Shown: positions 1 through 7,526 of the stretch, piece by piece
Position numbering within the stretch: the stretch's first letter is position 1
Layout of the letters: every line of letters starts with the position of its first letter
Source: Zoogloeaceae bacterium
Lineage (GTDB): Bacteria; Pseudomonadota; Gammaproteobacteria; Burkholderiales; Rhodocyclaceae
Assembly: GCA_031273145.1 (NCBI GenBank)
Contig: JAISSL010000081.1
Coordinates: 1-11,355, forward strand
Direction of reading: 5' to 3'
DNA length: 11,355 bases
The notes under the pieces: generated by a model
Seen by the model: the letters and a program-made list of their open reading frames with translations, nothing else
What the model was told of the DNA's origin: nothing
Database searches by the model: none
Position numbers and translations under genes: made by a program

Positions 1-71
1 GTATGCTTGCCATGCTAGGAATATTTATTCCATTGGTGGTATTGGAAGATTGGCTGAAACGTCTAGGCTGA
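1..71 (+). CDS. C-terminal tail of an unidentified membrane protein, possibly a first CdsA copy (5' partial)
   Basis: An open frame enters from the left edge (codons begin at base 3) and stops with TGA at 69-71, eight bases ahead of the cdsA-like start. The visible 22 residues are a hydrophobic stretch ending in a charged tail (EDWLKRLG), as expected for the last membrane helix of an integral membrane protein. The usual gene before cdsA is uppS, but UppS ends in a soluble Arg-rich tail, which this is not. Aligned with the end of the downstream CdsA-like protein, the first visible residues (MLAMLG, preceded by a codon ending GT that could be Ser) match the segment STLALLA that follows its LDxxx motif, and the remaining tail length is nearly equal. 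A second CdsA is therefore my preferred reading, but 22 hydrophobic residues are weak evidence. That a coding tail is present is likelier than its identity. Confidence 0.45.
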   Translation, partial: MLAMLGIFIPLVVLEDWLKRLG

Positions 72-78
72 AAAACCC

Positions 79-954
79 ATGCTGAAAACCCGCATTCTGA
101 CGGCCTTGGTCTTGCTGGCGGTCTTTGTTCCCGCAGCGATTTTCCTGCCCGATTGGGCTTGGGGAATTCTGATCTCTGCGGTGATTGGCGTTGCGGCTTG
201 GGAGTGGGCGGGTCTGGCGCAGTTTGGCAAAAAGGGACGCCTTGCCTACGGCATTGGCCTGTTTGCCTGTCTGGTGGCGTTTTTGTTAGGCATCATGGAT
301 GTTGATGAAGATAAGGCATGGTCGTTTATTATCGGGTTCTACCTTGTAGGGAATTTGTTCTGGTTTGTGGTCGTTCCGCTGTGGCTCTATTTCCGTTGGT
401 CGCTCAAGGGCGCGGTCGGAATGGTCGTTGGCTTACTTGTCTTTATCCCGCTCTGGATGCTGGGGCTTTCTTATCCCCCCATGAAGCACATTGAAGGTGT
501 CAACTATTTCCCCAGATCATTTATGTTGTTCTGGATAGGGATTGCCTGGATAGCGGGTATTGCTGCGTATTTTGCGGGGCGGAAGTTCGGCAGACATCAA
601 CTTGCGCCCTCCATCAACCCCGAAAAAACCTGGGAAGGCGCGGCGGGCGCGTTCGCAGCCATACTCTGTGTGCCCTATATGTTGGTCATATTTTGGTTAC
701 TGGTTGGAAGCAACACTCTGCTTGAATTCATTGGATTCTTTATCAAGATTCTGTGTAGTGTGGCTGGCCTTACGGCAGCCTGCATTTTGGGCGATCTGTT
801 TGTATCGCTTCTGAAGCGTCAGGCAAACGTCACGGACAGCGGTACTCTCCTGCCCGGTTATGGCGGGGTTCTCGACCTATTTGCCAGTACACTAGCTTTG
901 CTGGCGGTATGGCCGATCCCTTTTTTCTTCATGTTTATTGGGACGATGGCGTGA
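79..954 (+). CDS. cdsA: CdsA-family protein (phosphatidate cytidylyltransferase fold), probable pseudoenzyme
   Basis: CdsA makes CDP-diacylglycerol from phosphatidate and CTP at the inner membrane. This 291-residue protein has normal family length, a typical N-terminus ([13 protein letters not shown]) and about eight hydrophobic segments. Family landmarks are clear: [12 protein letters not shown] and KTWEG at about 166-187, GD at 238-239, KR at 246-247 and GTLLPGYGG at 255-263. The conserved polar residues, however, are largely gone. Gly160 stands where WxxDxxAY has Asp, Val242 where GDLxES has Glu, Thr252 where KD has Lys, Tyr261 where PGHGG has His, and LDRxD reads LDLFA (Leu267, Ala269). 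Asp239, Lys246, Arg247, Asp253 and Asp266 remain. The frame is intact, so this is not an obvious pseudogene. I infer a catalytically dead paralogue, perhaps a dimer partner of an active CdsA. It overlaps the dxr start by four bases. No clear Shine-Dalgarno precedes the ATG. Family assignment is sure; activity is doubtful. Confidence 0.9.
   Translation: MLKTRILTALVLLAVFVPAAIFLPDWAWGILISAVIGVAAWEWAGLAQFGKKGRLAYGIGLFACLVAFLLGIMDVDEDKAWSFIIGFYLVGNLFWFVVVPLWLYFRWSLKGAVGMVVGLLVFIPLWMLGLSYPPMKHIEGVNYFPRSFMLFWIGIAWIAGIAAYFAGRKFGRHQLAPSINPEKTWEGAAGAFAAILCVPYMLVIFWLLVGSNTLLEFIGFFIKILCSVAGLTAACILGDLFVSLLKRQANVTDSGTLLPGYGGVLDLFASTLALLAVWPIPFFFMFIGTMA
940..954 (+). promoter_or_regulatory. dxr ribosome binding site and GTGA stop/start overlap
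   Basis: A short purine-rich GGGAC at 940-944 lies six bases before GTG 951-953, and this GTG overlaps the cdsA-like stop TGA at 952-954. The arrangement decides the dxr start: the reading frame is open back to an ATG at 909, but DXR proteins begin only a few residues before the GATGSIG nucleotide-binding loop, as they do from GTG 951. The overlap suggests that dxr translation is coupled to that of the upstream gene. Confidence 0.6.
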
Positions 955-2123
955 CGCAAAAAATCACCCTGCTCGGCGCGACCGGCTCTATCGGACAAAG
1001 CACTCTGGCGGTCTTGCGCCAGCATCCCGACCGTTATCGGGTCTTTGCGCTGACTGCCCATCGTCAAAAAGATAAATTGCGCGAACTGTGCCGGGAATTT
1101 GTGCCCGATTACGCCGTGCTGGATGACGCGGCGGACGCGGCAGCGTTACGCGCTGAATTGCGCGCAATCGGCCTCAAAACAGAAGTGTTGCACGGCGCGG
1201 AGGCGCTCATTCAGGTTGCAACCGCACCGGAAGTGGATTGCGTCGTGGCGGCTATCGTCGGCGCGGCGGGATTATCCCCCACCTATGCGGCCGTGAAGGC
1301 CGGGAAAAAAATTCTGCTCGCCAACAAGGAAGTGCTGGTCATGGCCGGCGCGCTTTTCATCCGCGCCGCCAAAGAGTGCGGCGCAAAAATCCTGCCGGTG
1401 GATAGCGAACACAACGCCATTTTCCAATCCCTGCCGCCCGATTTTTCCGGCGATTGGGCCGCTTCCGGCGTGCGCCAACTGGTGCTTACCGCTTCCGGCG
1501 GGCCGTTTCGTGACCTTTCCATCGAGGAACTGGCAAAAGTCACGCCGGAACAGGCCATCCAGCATCCCAACTGGAACATGGGAAAGAAAATTTCGGTAGA
1601 TTCGGCAAGCCTGATGAACAAGGGACTGGAAGTCATCGAAGCGCACCGGCTGTTCAACGCGCCGCCAGAACAAATCGGCGTGGTCATTCATCCCCAGAGC
1701 ATCGTGCATTCGCTGGTCGAATACCGGGATGGCTCGTTTATAGCGCAGTTGGGCGTGCCCGATATGCGGATTCCGATTGCCCATGCGCTCGCCTGGCCAG
1801 AGCGGATAGAATCCGGCGCGGCAAGGCTCGATCTGTGTTCGCTCTCTCATTTGAGTTTTACGCCGCCCGATACGGCGCGCTTTCCCTGCCTCGGCCTTGC
1901 CTACGAGGCGCTTAAAACGGGCGGCACCGCGCCTGCCATTCTGAACGCAGCCAACGAAATCGCAACCTCCGCCTTTCTGGAACATCGCCTTTCTTTCCCC
2001 GGAATCGCGCATCTGGTTGCCAATACCCTGGCTTCTTTCCCTATAATAGCGGCTGACACACTGGAAGCCGTGCGCGAAGCCGATAGCAAGGCGCGGGAAA
2101 AAGCCCTGCGCCTGCTCGCCTGA
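951..2123 (+). CDS. dxr: 1-deoxy-D-xylulose 5-phosphate reductoisomerase
   Basis: DXR converts 1-deoxy-D-xylulose 5-phosphate to 2-C-methyl-D-erythritol 4-phosphate with NADPH, the committed step of the cytosolic MEP isoprenoid pathway that supplies undecaprenyl phosphate and quinone side chains. From the GTG start the protein has 390 residues, a normal length. The NADPH loop GATGSIG is at 9-15, [10 protein letters not shown] follows mid-domain, and the metal ligands of the DSEHN motif are at 151-155. The catalytic-domain motifs [30 protein letters not shown] (metal-binding Glu near 227), HPQSIVHS and GVPDMRIPI are all present. Nothing is missing, so this is a functional enzyme by sequence. 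It overlaps the cdsA-like gene by four bases and is followed 25 bases later by rseP, the classical proteobacterial order. Confidence 0.97.
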   Translation: MTQKITLLGATGSIGQSTLAVLRQHPDRYRVFALTAHRQKDKLRELCREFVPDYAVLDDAADAAALRAELRAIGLKTEVLHGAEALIQVATAPEVDCVVAAIVGAAGLSPTYAAVKAGKKILLANKEVLVMAGALFIRAAKECGAKILPVDSEHNAIFQSLPPDFSGDWAASGVRQLVLTASGGPFRDLSIEELAKVTPEQAIQHPNWNMGKKISVDSASLMNKGLEVIEAHRLFNAPPEQIGVVIHPQSIVHSLVEYRDGSFIAQLGVPDMRIPIAHALAWPERIESGAARLDLCSLSHLSFTPPDTARFPCLGLAYEALKTGGTAPAILNAANEIATSAFLEHRLSFPGIAHLVANTLASFPIIAADTLEAVREADSKAREKALRLLA

Positions 2124-2148
2124 ATGTTCATCAACCTGCCTGCTCATA

Positions 2149-3543
2149 ATGCTTGATTTGCCCTTTTACTTACTCGCTTTTATCGTGCTGCTCGGCGTGC
2201 TCGTCGTGGTGCACGAATTCGGTCATTACATCGTGGCGCGATACTGCGGCGTCAAGGTGCTGCGCTTTTCCATCGGCTTTGGCAGGATTCTGTGGCTGCG
2301 GCGCTTTGGCAGGGATCAAACGGAATTGACCCTCTGCGCCCTGCCGTTTGGCGGCTATGTGCGGATGCTGGATGAGCGGGAAGTGGAAGAAGGCGAACAA
2401 ATCCTGCCCGAAGATTTGCCGCGCGCCTTCAACCGGCAGACGGTCGGACGCCGCAGCGCCATTGTGATAGCGGGGCCGTTGCTGAATCTCTTTCTGGCCT
2501 TTCTGATTTACTGGGCGCTGTTCATGGCGGGCGGCGAGACCCTGCGCCCGATTCTGGGAGAAGCGCCGCCGGATACTCCGGCCTTTGTAGCCGGTATCCA
2601 GAATGGCGATCTGGTACGCGCCGTCAATGGCGAACCCGTGACGACGCTGGAAGATTTTCACTGGCGGCTGTTGCGTCATGCCAGTCGCGCGGCGGGGCAG
2701 AGTGTTGCGCTCGCCGTGGAAAATGAGGCAGGGCAGCAGTTCGTCCGGCATATTTCCGTCGCCCGTCTGGAAGAATCCGGCTGGGAAGGCAACCCGTTCG
2801 ATTTGCTGGGGATTCGTTTTTTCCGCCCGCATACGCTGCCGGTTGCGGGCGAGATTGAGGCGAATGCGCCTGCCGCGCGGGCAGGTCTGCAAGCAGGCGA
2901 CCGGATTCGCCGCGTGGATGGCGAGCCGATTCAATATTTTGAGGAATTCGTCGAGCGGGTACGCGCCGCCCCCGGAAAACGTCTTTTGGTCGAGGTTGAA
3001 CGCGCAGATGAGTTACTCCAGTTCGATCTGGTGCCGGAAAACCGGAACGGCATCGGTAGGGTAGGGCTGGGCGTCGCAAAGGCCGAACTGGAAAAAATGA
3101 CGCCTTCGCGCTTTCGCGTTTTCGTGCGCTACGGCGTGCTGGAAGCTGCCGCAAGAGCGGCGCGGGAGACCTGGGATAAATCCATATTCAGTCTCTCCAT
3201 GATGGGGCGCATCGTGCTGGGCGAGGTTTCCTGGAAAAATCTTTCCGGCCCGATTATGATTGCGGACTACGCGGGAAAGACCGCCAGCATTGGGCTGGAT
3301 GCCTATCTCAAGTTCATGGCGCTGGTGAGCATCAGTCTGGGGCTGCTCAATCTTATGCCCATTCCTGTGCTGGACGGCGGTCATTTGATGTATTATGTGG
3401 TCGAAATCATCAAGGGGCGTCCGCTTTCGGAACGCTTCATGATGCGGGGACAACAGGTTGGCATGACATTGTTGTTTGCGTTGATGGCTTTTGCGTTTTT
3501 CAATGACATGACCCGAATTCTGGAAAGTTTCACCAGCAATTAG
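2149..3543 (+). CDS. rseP: RIP metalloprotease RseP (site-2 protease)
   Basis: RseP is an inner-membrane zinc protease. In E. coli it makes the intramembrane cut in the anti-sigma factor RseA, releasing sigma-E, and it clears signal-peptide remnants. The 464-residue protein starts with a membrane helix carrying the zinc motif HEFGH at 22-26. The second membrane segment follows at about 108-125 (IVIAGPLLNLFLAFLIYW). Two PDZ domains occupy roughly 125-205 and 215-300, each with a GIQNGD or GLQAGD carboxylate-binding-type loop. The C-terminal membrane region holds NLMPIPVLDGGH, whose Asp409 is the third zinc ligand, and ends with a last helix and NDMTRI. Length and motif order are normal. The start lacks an obvious Shine-Dalgarno, but the next gene-consistent Met would remove the first helix, so ATG 2149 is preferred. 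Confidence 0.97.
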   Translation: MLDLPFYLLAFIVLLGVLVVVHEFGHYIVARYCGVKVLRFSIGFGRILWLRRFGRDQTELTLCALPFGGYVRMLDEREVEEGEQILPEDLPRAFNRQTVGRRSAIVIAGPLLNLFLAFLIYWALFMAGGETLRPILGEAPPDTPAFVAGIQNGDLVRAVNGEPVTTLEDFHWRLLRHASRAAGQSVALAVENEAGQQFVRHISVARLEESGWEGNPFDLLGIRFFRPHTLPVAGEIEANAPAARAGLQAGDRIRRVDGEPIQYFEEFVERVRAAPGKRLLVEVERADELLQFDLVPENRNGIGRVGLGVAKAELEKMTPSRFRVFVRYGVLEAAARAARETWDKSIFSLSMMGRIVLGEVSWKNLSGPIMIADYAGKTASIGLDAYLKFMALVSISLGLLNLMPIPVLDGGHLMYYVVEIIKGRPLSERFMMRGQQVGMTLLFALMAFAFFNDMTRILESFTSN

Positions 3544-3563
3544 AACCCACCCGTTTTTCCTGA

Positions 3564-5861
3564 ATGAATAAAAAACTCAGCGTCCTTTTGCTAACCGCCC
3601 TTTTCTCCGGCGTTTCTGCCGCTTTTGAGCCGTTCATCGTGCGTGATATTCGTGTCGAAGGCATCCAGCGTACCGAAGCCGGTACCGTCTTTTCCTACCT
3701 GCCAGTCAAGGTAGGCGATACCTTTGATGAAGCGGGCGCGTCCCAGGCGTTGAAGGCGCTGTTTGCCACGGGATTTTTCAAGGACGTGCGGATCGAGGTG
3801 GAAGGCGAAGTGCTGGTCGTGGCGCTTGAGGAACGTCCGGCCATCGCCAAGATTGAGTTTACCGGCATGAAAGAGTTTGAGAAAGACCATATCCTGAAAG
3901 CATTGAAGGAAATGGGATTGTCCGAGACGCAGATTTTCGACCGCTCCCTGCTCGAACGCGCGGAACAGGAATTGAAGCGCCAGTATCTGATTCGCGGCAA
4001 ATATGGCGTCAAGATCACGACGACGACGACCCCTCTGGAACGAAACCGGATCAGCATCAACTTCGACCTGGTTGAAGGCTCGGCTGCCAAAATCCGTTCC
4101 ATCCACATCGTCGGCGCGAACAGCTTTCGGGAAAAAGACCTGCTGAAAGAGTTTGAACAGACGACGCCGGGGCTGTTTACCTGGTACACCAAGAGCGACC
4201 AGTATTCCCGCCAGAAACTTTCTGCCGATCTGGAAAAACTGCGTTCCTACTACATGGATCGGGGCTATCTGGAATTCAGCATTGATTCGACCCAGGTCAA
4301 TATTTCCCCGGATAAGCAGGACATCTACATCACCATCAATGTGACCGAAGGCGCACGTTTTCGCATTTCTTCCATCAAGCTGGTGGGCGAACTCATCCTG
4401 ACGGAAGAAGAAATTCGTCCCCTCGTTCCCTTGCAGCCGGGGCAAATCTTCGCCCGCAAAACCTTGAATGAGACGACCAAGGCCATTGCCGACAAGCTCT
4501 CCGAGCGCGGCTACGCCTTTGCCAACGTCAACGCCGCGCCGGACATAGACAAGGAAAAGCAGTTGGTGGCCTTCACGATTTTTGTAGACCCAGGGCGGCG
4601 GGTTTATGTTCGCAGAATCAACGTCGCGGGGAATACGCGCACCAGAGACGAGGTGATTCGCCGGGAACTTAGGCAGATGGAAGGCGGCTGGTATAACGCC
4701 GAACAGGTCAGAATCTCCCGTCAGCGCGTGGATAATCTGGATTATTTTACGGAAGTGACGGTGGATACCGAGCCGGTTCCCGGCATGGCCGATCAGGTGG
4801 ATGTCAACCTGGCGGTCACGGAAAAACCGACCGGCAACCTCATGCTGGGCATGGGCTACTCCAAGGAAGAAAGGGTCGTTCTCTCTGGCGGCATCTCGCA
4901 GAACAATTTTCTGGGGAGCGGCAAACATCTGGGGCTGAACGTAAACACCAGCGAACTGAACCGGAGTATCTCGCTTGCCTATACGAACCCCTATTTCACG
5001 ACGAATGGGGTCAGTCAGGGTCTTGACATCTACCATCGTACCTTCAAGCCCAGCTCTTCCTACATCAGCATTGGCGACTATGAAAGCGCGACGACCGGCG
5101 CGGGCTTGCGTTTTTCCTTCCCCATCTCCGAATACCAGTCGGTTGGCCTTGGCATCGGGTTTGACCAGACCAGAATCAAGACCTATGCCGAAAGTCCGCA
5201 ACGCTACATTGACTTTGTTGAACAATACGGGACGAACAATATCGCAATCCCCCTGACGGGCTGGTGGGCGAGCAATACCAGGGACAGCGCCTATTTTCCG
5301 ACCAAAGGCATCTACCAGAGACTTTCGTTTGAATTTGCCACGCCCGCAGGCGATTTGACGTATTGGAAGAGTTCCTACCAGTACCGGCAGTATTTTCCCC
5401 TTTCCAAGACCTTTACCTTCATGGTCAATGGCGAAGGCGGGATCGGCAATGGCTATGGCTCACAATCCGAATTGCCGTTCTACAAGAATTTCTACGCAGG
5501 CGGGATCAACTCCGTTCGGGGCTATGCCTCCTCCAGCCTGGGGCCGGTCGACAGCAAATACACGAGTGAGCGGCTGGGCGGCAACCGTAGAATTATCGGC
5601 AATGCCGAACTGCTTTGGGGCGTGCCGGGTTATGATCGCGCCTTGCGGATGAGCGCCTTCTTTGACGCAGGTCAAGTCTACCCAAAAAGCCGAAGCACCA
5701 TTGATCGCGATTACGACGATTCCATCCGTACGTCTACGGGGCTGGCGCTTTCGTGGCTCTCCCCGGTCGGTCCCATAAAAGTTAGTTTTGCTAGACCATT
5801 GAACAAAAAAAGCGGGGATAATACCGAAACTTTCCAGTTTCAGTTAGGCTCCGTATTTTGA
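3564..5861 (+). CDS. bamA: outer membrane protein assembly factor BamA
   Basis: BamA is the essential core of the BAM complex, which folds and inserts beta-barrel proteins into the outer membrane. The 765-residue protein has a Sec signal peptide of about 19-20 residues (basic MNKK, a leucine-rich core, cut near VSA-A). Five POTRA domains follow at roughly 22-420, visible as repeating strand-helix units beginning VRDIRVEGIQRT, IAKIEFTGMKEF, IRSIHIVGANSF, ISSIKLVGELIL and VRRINVAGNTRT. The Omp85 barrel takes up the rest, with the conserved loop-6 motif VRGY at 651-654 (usually VRGF) and a C-terminal Phe after alternating hydrophobic residues. It sits between rseP and skp, as usual. The 20-base gap before the ATG has no clear Shine-Dalgarno, but an in-frame start immediately ahead of a textbook signal peptide leaves little doubt. 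Confidence 0.97.
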   Translation: MNKKLSVLLLTALFSGVSAAFEPFIVRDIRVEGIQRTEAGTVFSYLPVKVGDTFDEAGASQALKALFATGFFKDVRIEVEGEVLVVALEERPAIAKIEFTGMKEFEKDHILKALKEMGLSETQIFDRSLLERAEQELKRQYLIRGKYGVKITTTTTPLERNRISINFDLVEGSAAKIRSIHIVGANSFREKDLLKEFEQTTPGLFTWYTKSDQYSRQKLSADLEKLRSYYMDRGYLEFSIDSTQVNISPDKQDIYITINVTEGARFRISSIKLVGELILTEEEIRPLVPLQPGQIFARKTLNETTKAIADKLSERGYAFANVNAAPDIDKEKQLVAFTIFVDPGRRVYVRRINVAGNTRTRDEVIRRELRQMEGGWYNAEQVRISRQRVDNLDYFTEVTVDTEPVPGMADQVDVNLAVTEKPTGNLMLGMGYSKEERVVLSGGISQNNFLGSGKHLGLNVNTSELNRSISLAYTNPYFTTNGVSQGLDIYHRTFKPSSSYISIGDYESATTGAGLRFSFPISEYQSVGLGIGFDQTRIKTYAESPQRYIDFVEQYGTNNIAIPLTGWWASNTRDSAYFPTKGIYQRLSFEFATPAGDLTYWKSSYQYRQYFPLSKTFTFMVNGEGGIGNGYGSQSELPFYKNFYAGGINSVRGYASSSLGPVDSKYTSERLGGNRRIIGNAELLWGVPGYDRALRMSAFFDAGQVYPKSRSTIDRDYDDSIRTSTGLALSWLSPVGPIKVSFARPLNKKSGDNTETFQFQLGSVF

Positions 5862-5879
5862 GACAACCGTTTTTGCTTC

Positions 5880-5884
5880 AGGAG
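5880..5884 (+). promoter_or_regulatory. ribosome binding site for skp
   Basis: AGGAG lies seven bases upstream of a TTG codon at 5892-5894. This strong Shine-Dalgarno fixes the rare TTG as the skp start, and that start gives a complete signal peptide; there is no ATG in a suitable place. Confidence 0.75.
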
Positions 5885-5891
5885 AATCAAG

Positions 5892-6398
5892 TTGAACACT
5901 CGTACCATTTTGACAACCGCCTGCCTTACCTGGTTGTTTGTCGCCTCGCTTGCCTCTGCGGCCGATTTCAAGGTCGGCTACGTAGACATCCAGCGGGTTT
6001 TCCGGCAGGCGCCTTCTGCGGTCAAGGCCGCGAAGGCCATCGAAAGCGAATTTTCCGCCCGCAATCAGGAATTGGAAAAGACCGCCAAACGCCTGCAAGC
6101 CATGCAGGAAAGTCTGGAAAAAAACGCCCTCACGCTTGCGGAATCCGAGCGGCGCAACAAGGAGCGCGAATTTGCGGACGCTACCCGCGACTTTCAGAGA
6201 AAGCAGCGGGAATTTCGTGAAGACCTGAGTCTGCGCCAGAACGAGGCGCAGGCCGCCATCATTGACCGCGCCAACAAGGCGGTTCGCGCCATTGCGGAAG
6301 GTGAAAAGTTTGATTTGATCCTTCAGGATGCGGTCTGGATCAATCCGAACCTTGATATTACCGATAAGGTTATCAAGGCGCTTTCCGATGGCAAATAA
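5892..6398 (+). CDS. skp: periplasmic chaperone Skp/OmpH family
   Basis: Skp binds unfolded outer-membrane proteins in the periplasm and delivers them to the BAM machinery encoded next door. The 168-residue product begins with a signal peptide (NTRTILTTACLTWLFVASL, predicted cut after ASA at 21-23). The mature N-terminus FKVGYVDIQRVFRQAP is the typical OmpH start. Residues about 45-125 are highly charged and rich in Glu, Lys, Arg and Gln with heptad-like spacing, the long helical coiled-coil tentacles of Skp. The C-terminal strand region returns at FDLILQDAVWINPNLDITDKV. Length is normal. The start codon is TTG, supported by a strong upstream AGGAG. The stop overlaps the lpxD start by eleven bases, suggesting coupled translation. 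Confidence 0.94.
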   Translation: MNTRTILTTACLTWLFVASLASAADFKVGYVDIQRVFRQAPSAVKAAKAIESEFSARNQELEKTAKRLQAMQESLEKNALTLAESERRNKEREFADATRDFQRKQREFREDLSLRQNEAQAAIIDRANKAVRAIAEGEKFDLILQDAVWINPNLDITDKVIKALSDGK

Positions 6399-7497
6399 CG
6401 CGCAGAGCGCAACAGCCGGCTTGAGCCTTGCGGAAATTGCCGCCCGGCTTGCCGGGGTCGTGCCGGTTGAGGTTGTGGGGGATGGCGCGTGCCGCGTCAC
6501 AAAGGCAGGCGCGCTGGAAGATGCCCAGCCGGGGCAGATTGCCTTTCTTGCCAATCCCAAATACCGGACTTATCTACGTAAGACACGCGCCAGCGCCGTC
6601 ATTCTCTCGCCCAAAATGGCGACCGAACTGCCTTCAGGCATGGCGGCGCTGTTGACCCCCAATCCCTATCTTTGTTACGCGCATGTGGTGGCGCTTTTGA
6701 ATCCGCCGCTACGCAAGCCCCCCGGCATCCACCCGGCCGCGACGGTTGAGGCAGGGGCGCAGATTCCAGCTTCCTGCCATGTGGGCGCGGGCGCGTGGAT
6801 TGGCAGCGGCGCGATGTTGGGCGAGCGGGTGGAAATCCACGCCAATGCCATGATTGGCGAACAGGTCGCAATCGGCGCGGATAGCGTGGTTTATCCCGGC
6901 GTCAGTATTTATGCCGGTTGCCGGATTGGCGCGCGCGCCATCATCCATAGCGGCGCGGTAATTGGCGCGGATGGCTTCGGTTTTGCGCCGGAAGGCGGGG
7001 AAGGGCGCTGGATCAAGATTCAACAGACGGGATCGGTGGTGGTGGGCGACGACGTGGAAATCGGCGCCAACACCACGATTGACCGGGGCGCGATTGCCGA
7101 TACCGTGATTGGCGATGGCGTCAAGATAGACAACCAGATTCAGGTCGCGCATAACTGCGTCATCGGCGAACATAGCGTGATTGCCGGCTGCGCGGGCATT
7201 GCGGGCAGCGCCCGAATCGGGCACCACTGTGCCATTGGCGGCGGGGCAAGGATTGCCGGACATCTTGCCATTGCCCCGCATACGGAAATTTCCGGCGGCA
7301 CTGCGGTTACGCGCAGCATCCGGGAGGCGGGGCAATACACGGCGGTCTATCCTCTGGCGCGGCATGAGGACTGGCTGAAAAACGCGGCGCTTTTGCGCCG
7401 CCTTGAGCAGATGTCCAAACGCCTGAGCGCGTTGGAACATGGGTCTGTGGACGGCGCTTGTCCTGCAAACGACGAAGAGACGGGAGAGGGAACATGA
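6388..7497 (+). CDS. lpxD: UDP-3-O-(3-hydroxyacyl)glucosamine N-acyltransferase
   Basis: LpxD adds the second 3-hydroxyacyl chain, from acyl-ACP, to UDP-3-O-acyl-glucosamine in the cytosolic third step of lipid A synthesis. From ATG 6388 the protein has 369 residues, slightly longer than the common 340-350. The N-terminal uridine-binding domain covers about 1-110. Many left-handed beta-helix hexapeptide repeats follow (IGSGAML, IGADSV, IGDGVKI and similar), and the catalytic His lies in QVAHNCVIG (His255). The C-terminus is a helical segment (LARHEDWLKNAALLRRLEQ) that in the family binds acyl-ACP and packs the trimer. The frame is open upstream to 6328, but that extension lies inside skp and is not LpxD-like; AAGG at 6375-6378 suits ATG 6388. 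Unusually, fabZ-lpxA-lpxB do not follow. Confidence 0.95.
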   Translation: MANNAQSATAGLSLAEIAARLAGVVPVEVVGDGACRVTKAGALEDAQPGQIAFLANPKYRTYLRKTRASAVILSPKMATELPSGMAALLTPNPYLCYAHVVALLNPPLRKPPGIHPAATVEAGAQIPASCHVGAGAWIGSGAMLGERVEIHANAMIGEQVAIGADSVVYPGVSIYAGCRIGARAIIHSGAVIGADGFGFAPEGGEGRWIKIQQTGSVVVGDDVEIGANTTIDRGAIADTVIGDGVKIDNQIQVAHNCVIGEHSVIAGCAGIAGSARIGHHCAIGGGARIAGHLAIAPHTEISGGTAVTRSIREAGQYTAVYPLARHEDWLKNAALLRRLEQMSKRLSALEHGSVDGACPANDEETGEGT

Positions 7498-7526
7498 TTC
7501 AACCAGAACATACGGGCGGGTAGGCC

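Noticed and set aside
909..950. N-terminal extension of dxr from ATG 909
   Set aside because: The added residues are inside cdsA coding sequence and unlike DXR; GTG 951 gives the standard N-terminus.
1272..2147. 291-codon minus-strand frame across dxr
   Set aside because: Antisense shadow of a well-conserved dxr with no family features or membrane or signal pattern.
4664..4700. GGAACTT resembling a sigma-E -35 element
   Set aside because: It lies within bamA with no suitable -10 element at the right distance and no gene start downstream.
3591..5225. 544-codon open frame on the minus strand across bamA
   Set aside because: It lies antisense to an unambiguous bamA, has no recognisable domain, and its composition mirrors the bamA codon pattern; long antisense frames are common at this GC content.
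6328..6387. N-terminal extension of lpxD from ATG 6328
   Set aside because: Lies within skp in another frame and resembles no LpxD start; ATG 6388 with AAGG upstream fits better.
6780..7300. Recurring short DNA words such as ATTGGCGCG in lpxD
   Set aside because: They encode the Ile-Gly-Ala hexapeptide repeats of the beta-helix; this is protein repeat structure, not a DNA repeat element.
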